This document shows, one piece after another, positions 34,420 through 37,560 of a DNA stretch of 37,560 nucleotides (position 1 is the first letter of the stretch; every line of letters starts with the position of its first letter). The notes beneath the pieces were generated by a model. That model did not search any database. It was not told the DNA's origin and saw only the letters and a list, made by a program, of their open reading frames with translations. This stretch comes from Euprymna scolopes (Eukaryota; Mollusca; Cephalopoda; Sepiida; Sepiolidae). The position numbers and the translations under genes are program-made. The DNA is taken from contig CM044491.1 of NCBI GenBank assembly GCA_024364805.1, positions 87,384,472-87,422,031 of the forward strand. The letters are read 5' to 3'.

Positions 34420-34713
34420 TGATCAAATTAAAACAACGTTTCTTTATGAACTCTTATTCTTGACGTTATTCTCGTGTTGCCTACGCACAGTTCAAACATT
34501 TCAAAATACAACCGCTAGATACAACGCGCAACTCTTTACAAACAGACTTCTTTCTCAAACGTTACAACATAGCAAGGGAGAAGAAAAAGATAAAAAAGAA
34601 AGAAAAAACACACTGAAGATGAGGTAAACCTCTGAAATATATTTGTGATAAATTTCAAGCAAGTAAAATATATGTTTATTTTCTTATATTACGTTGTGTT
34701 TTGGCTTTCCAGC
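34420..34713 (+). mobile_element. 294-bp insert bounded by a 22-bp direct repeat
   Basis: The exact 22-bp direct repeats on both sides are best read as a target-site duplication, long enough to suggest target-primed retro-insertion (LINE/SINE type). The insert has no terminal inverted repeats and no frame. Toward its right end it carries CTGAAGA, a GAGG-TAAA-CCTC hairpin and GAAA (34,614-34,638), a motif shared with other repeats of this window. No plain poly-A tail is present. A related tail may occur at about 36,770-36,840. Confidence 0.7.
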
Positions 34714-34735
34714 GCACTTGATGCGTATTTTATTT
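34714..34735. repeat. Right copy of 22-bp direct repeat
   Basis: Identical to 34398-34419. Confidence 0.93.
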
Positions 34736-35226
34736 AGTATAAATGTATATATTTGCGGATGTGTACAATAAGATGTCTATACGACTTCCGCCCGTCATGT
34801 TCCCTTTCTTTAATTTTGACCCGTTGGTTGCTATTTTTATTAGGTAAAAGTCAGTGTATAGTAATGCAGGAAATTGACTGTTCTAGTAGCGTGACGTATG
34901 AACAAACATCACCAAACAAAAGAATGTATTTGTTTTTGTTATTTTATGTAGCTTTGTGTATCCATTTACTTTCTAAAATAATCACAATACGAATCAGTAA
35001 ATATGAACTTACTGTTTGATGTAAACCGGATGATGAATGTCTCAATATTTCGAGATAATATCTCTTTTTTAAAAGAAGAGGGACCAAAGAATGTCCCCCA
35101 AAATAGGACAAATCATTGAAATATTGTAAGGCGTAAATGGATGTGTGATAGAGACAACTGTAAAGCAGAAAAGATTTTCTAAATTAATATCATCGCTGTT
35201 AATATAAACATTTTCATTTATATACT
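34736..35226. other. AT-rich non-coding DNA, nothing recognised
   Basis: The open frame 34753-35019 (88 codons) has no motif. Confidence 0.4.
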
Positions 35227-35228
35227 TA

Positions 35229-35258
35229 CAGGGTGTCTAAAAAATGTACCCACACTTC
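35229..35258. repeat. Left terminal inverted repeat of the mariner element
   Basis: CAGGGTGTCT, A-run, TGTACCCACACTT; TA lies immediately outside. Confidence 0.92.
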
Positions 35259-35410
35259 GAATGACGAGAAATCCTTTATTTATGAACATACAGTGAAATG
35301 AAATAGCTTCGAATACAGAAGAGAAATGCGATTAAAGAATCATGTTCGAAATTTGTGGATTAACAAACTCCTGAAGCGAGTTAAGGTATCTCTCACCAGT
35401 GACAGTTCCG

Positions 35411-36052
35411 TTAATAAGAAAATGGCCCTGTGATGTCCAGTGCGGATATCCCACACCACACTGTTACTCCTGGCAAGTTTACATGGTGTTCTAATGTTAC
35501 ATGAGGATTTATAGGACCCCAGTACGTGCAATTATGTCGATTAATGGTGCCATTTAATTTAAAGGTTGCCTCATCGCTCCACACAATTTTGTGGAAAACC
35601 CCTGCATCTTCTGCACATTTTGCCAGGAACCATTCACAGAATTCGACTCTCCGGTCAAGATTTTCTTCGTTGAGAGCATGAATTAGTGTTGGAATGTAGC
35701 ATTTCCAGTGCAGACGCTTCATGATGCGATGGACGCTATCTTTTGAGATGTAGGTTTCCCGAGCAATTTGTCGAAGTGATTTCTGTGGTGATCGAAACAG
35801 TGTTTCCTGCACCTGCTCTTCTTTTCCAGGGCTCGTGGATGTCCGAAGTCGTCCAGAACGTTTCTTGTTGACGTTCTGGACGGTTCCATCTGCTTCAAAT
35901 TTCTCATTGATACGAGCAATGGTCCGGCGCGTTGGTGGTGGTCTTGTGAATTCCCTTCTAAATCGTCTTTGCACTTCAATGTCATTTTCTGTCCTCGAAT
36001 AACATTTCAGGACAAACTTCCTCTCTTCTAAGCTAAGTTGATTTCCTGCCAT
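35411..36052 (-). pseudogene. Truncated Tc1/mariner transposase (213 codons of about 340)
   Basis: A transposase of this family cuts the element out and inserts it at TA. Residues 5-60 ([20 protein letters not shown] onward) form a first helix-turn-helix. Residues 62-75 ([13 protein letters not shown]) are the basic GRPR-like linker. Residues 90-120 ([20 protein letters not shown]) form the second helix-turn-helix, both expected to bind the terminal repeats. [13 protein letters not shown] carries the first catalytic Asp at residue 160, and VTVWCGIS follows at 196-203. The frame then stops after GPFSY. In the next frame [20 protein letters not shown] and NPQISNMI continue the family sequence (to about 35,340), so a frame change lies near 35,412. 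After that the QDGAP-H block with the second Asp and the third acidic residue are deleted. It cannot be catalytic, but the DNA-binding half is intact. Confidence 0.9.
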
Positions 36053-36109
36053 GCTGTGGTTAACACCTCACACCTGCAACATAAAAAAGACAGCATGTTA
36101 GCAAGGGTT

Positions 36110-36140
36110 AAAGTGTGAGTACATTTTTTGAGACACCCTG
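36110..36140. repeat. Right terminal inverted repeat of the mariner element
   Basis: Reverse complement of CAGGGTGTCTCAAAAAATG then TACTCACACTTT; TA lies immediately outside. Confidence 0.92.
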
Positions 36141-36142
36141 TA

Positions 36143-36770
36143 TTTTTCTATTTGCTGTTATTATTTTATTAATTCTCTTTTTATTCATTTGTTGATTTTT
36201 TTTATTCATGATATTTTTTCTAGTGTTAGCAACCCAGTAAGTATTACAATTCCGAACGGAAATGAGCACTTTTAATGTTAAAACTATTCGGATCGCTATT
36301 ATGTTGTGCGTATCTATAAATCTGATGATCTTAATTTTTTTAATTATATATAAATATCTATATACTAATACGATAGCGTGTGTGTTATTTTCTGTGTCAC
36401 GCTTACATTTGAGTGTAATGCTGTAACCATTTGGCTGTGATCATAGCATAGTATATGTGTAATGATTAGAAAAATAAACCTTTCCCGATTGGGAAAAGTG
36501 ATTGACAACTAAATAATAGACAACTACAAAAAGAATGTGATTATAGAAAATACAGGAAAACATTTCTTTTTTTATTGATAAACAAATAATCAGATTTATG
36601 TTACGTCAGCGGTTGGGGTCTAGACACGTGATAGGATGTAGATTTGGAGAGATTCTAACCAGGCATTAGTTGAATGTCGGGGAAAACGGACGATTTAAGG
36701 GGGAGTTGGTCCTTCCATGACGCAGGGAGCAGCGTTTTCTCAGGCAGCCAAGATGTGAAGACGTTTTAAT
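36143..36770. other. AT-rich non-coding DNA, nothing recognised
   Basis: The stretch 36,600-36,770 is richer in G and C and ends at a CTGAAGATG motif, so it may be the body of an unclassified repeat. No frame with motifs. Confidence 0.35.
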
Positions 36771-36845
36771 CTCTGAAGATGCCGGCCGGAACCATAAAAA
36801 TAAATTTTCATATATTTCCAAGTATGTATTGTGTTTATTTACACC
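36771..36845 (+). repeat. CTGAAGATG-hairpin tail, probable 3' end of a dispersed repeat
   Basis: CTGAAGATG, then CCGG-CCGG, AACC, AATAAATTTTC, AAGTATGTATTGTGTTTAT. The order resembles the right end of the 34.4-34.7 kb insert (CTGAAGATG, hairpin, GAAA, ATAAATTTC, ATATATGTTTAT). Here the hairpin has almost no loop and the GAAA is changed. Confidence 0.45.
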
Positions 36846-37560
36846 TGTTAAAAGAATGTTTGTCTACAACTGTTTCGATACGTCCACGGCAATCGTTTTT
36901 TTTTTTTTTGTTAGAACTGTTGCATAAATGCAAAATATACATACTAGAGGATCAACTAAACACTATTCCGCATATACATATACGCATTTACATGAATATA
37001 ACGACAAAAGTATTAACCCTCACTGTTCCACACGTACATCGATTTAGAACATATTTCTACACACATAACATAACACGGGTTGTGTAATTATTATGTACTT
37101 CCATATCTTGTAATAAATAATTTTACCAAGAATTCTTCATATGTCTTGATTTCGATTTCGATTTTAGCTGATGGCACCTTAAAAATATATTTTTATTAAT
37201 AATATTATTAAGCATTCTTCATAAGTTTTGGTTTCGGTTTCGATTATAGTTGAAGGAACTATATATGTATATATAATATAAAGCTGAATGTCTGTATGTG
37301 TGTGTATGTGTGTGGTCACAAATACCCTACTATATTGTTGACTATTTTAGAGAACTGATCACATATAATGGTAGATGTATCGAGACACAGGAATGGCAGA
37401 ACGGTGGTTCATTAAAAGTGTGAGGTCTGCGTTCACGCCTGGTCCACAAAGTATGTAAATAAAAAAATAAAAAATTAAGAAAAAACGTTTACAACTGTTT
37501 TTAATATAGATGCACCTAATAATACTTTGATAAGTATGTGTTAACTTATATAGGGATGGT
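36846..37560. other. AT-rich non-coding DNA, nothing firmly recognised
   Basis: Two related segments, TTTC-ATTTCGATT-TAG-TGA, at about 37,147-37,172 and 37,227-37,255 suggest a diverged duplication of about 80 bp. A TA/TGTG tract with AAAGCTGAATGTCTGTATG lies at 37,261-37,316. At 37,389-37,445 GGCAGAACGGTGG and GCGTTCACGCC could be decayed pol III boxes, but this is weak. Confidence 0.35.

Larger units (their letters stand above)
35229..36140 (-). mobile_element. Internally deleted Tc1/mariner-superfamily transposon
   Basis: Both ends start CAGGGTGTCT and continue A/C-AAAAA-TGTAC-CACACTT, giving inverted repeats of about 30 bp with only a couple of differences. TA flanks each side (35227-35228 and 36141-36142), the family's target duplication. 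The single gene runs on the minus strand, with its ATG at 36052 about 90 bp inside the right end. At 912 bp it is some 400 bp shorter than a full element of this type, because the second half of the catalytic domain is missing. It could move only if a full relative supplies transposase. The clean ends suggest a fairly young copy. Confidence 0.93.

Noticed and set aside
34614-34650. Full hammerhead ribozyme
   Set aside because: The CTGAAGA/GAAA core and stem II are present, but I could not draw a supported stem I, stem III or cleavage triplet. It is kept only as a motif.
37261-37445. Possible Helitron 5' end and tRNA-like boxes
   Set aside because: The TC start is not evident and the box-like sequences are too weak without a genome comparison.

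Overview
The window looks like gene-poor, AT-rich, repeat-laden nuclear DNA of a multicellular animal. A mollusc, and within molluscs a cephalopod such as an octopus, is my best guess. That rests on the very long TA, CA/TG and TAA/GAT microsatellites, Helitron copies ending in CTAG inside TA repeats, a SETMAR-like mariner remnant, and arrays of about 160-bp repeats like those of molluscan Helitron-type elements. The organism is an inference. I found no host protein-coding exon I could defend. Almost every open frame is a microsatellite translation or chance, and the recognisable proteins all belong to transposons.

Layout. 1-8.4 kb: microsatellites, a duplicated short motif (2.17-2.33 kb) and two inverted-repeat loci of one family (3.26-4.27 and 6.66-7.20 kb). 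8.36-10.94 kb: a trinucleotide microsatellite, then about 12 tandem copies of a 160-bp unit, four copies of a 55-bp unit and a duplicated 85-bp unit. 12.0 kb: a decayed mariner transposase N-terminus. 14.7-17.9 kb: a dense nest of 126-bp tandem repeats and nested palindromes, ending at a Helitron-like 3' terminus (17,918). 18.1-21.7 kb: a decayed autonomous Helitron (Rep plus Pif1-type helicase) with its own hairpin/CTAG end, followed by a TA-flanked MITE (21,791-21,973). 22.7-23.6 kb: a LINE 3' fragment on the minus strand. 24.84-24.95 kb: a 5S rRNA-like copy bounded by 10-bp direct repeats. 26,540-26,630: assembly gap. 29.5-30.0 kb: a fold-back element. 30.7-31.7 kb: a plus-strand copy of the same LINE. 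34.0-34.7 kb: a tRNA-like SINE head, a third LINE scrap and a 294-bp insert with a 22-bp target duplication. 35.23-36.14 kb: an internally deleted Tc1/mariner element with both ends intact.

No gene circuit is visible. The organising theme is nested transposition: Helitron ends abut TA repeats, a MITE sits at the end of one of those TA tracts, and a retro-insert lies beside LINE remains. The observations most worth following are a recurrent CTGAAGA-hairpin-GAAA RNA-like motif in several unrelated repeats, the 5S retrocopy, and the tandem/palindrome blocks at 8.6-10.9 and 14.7-17.6 kb.
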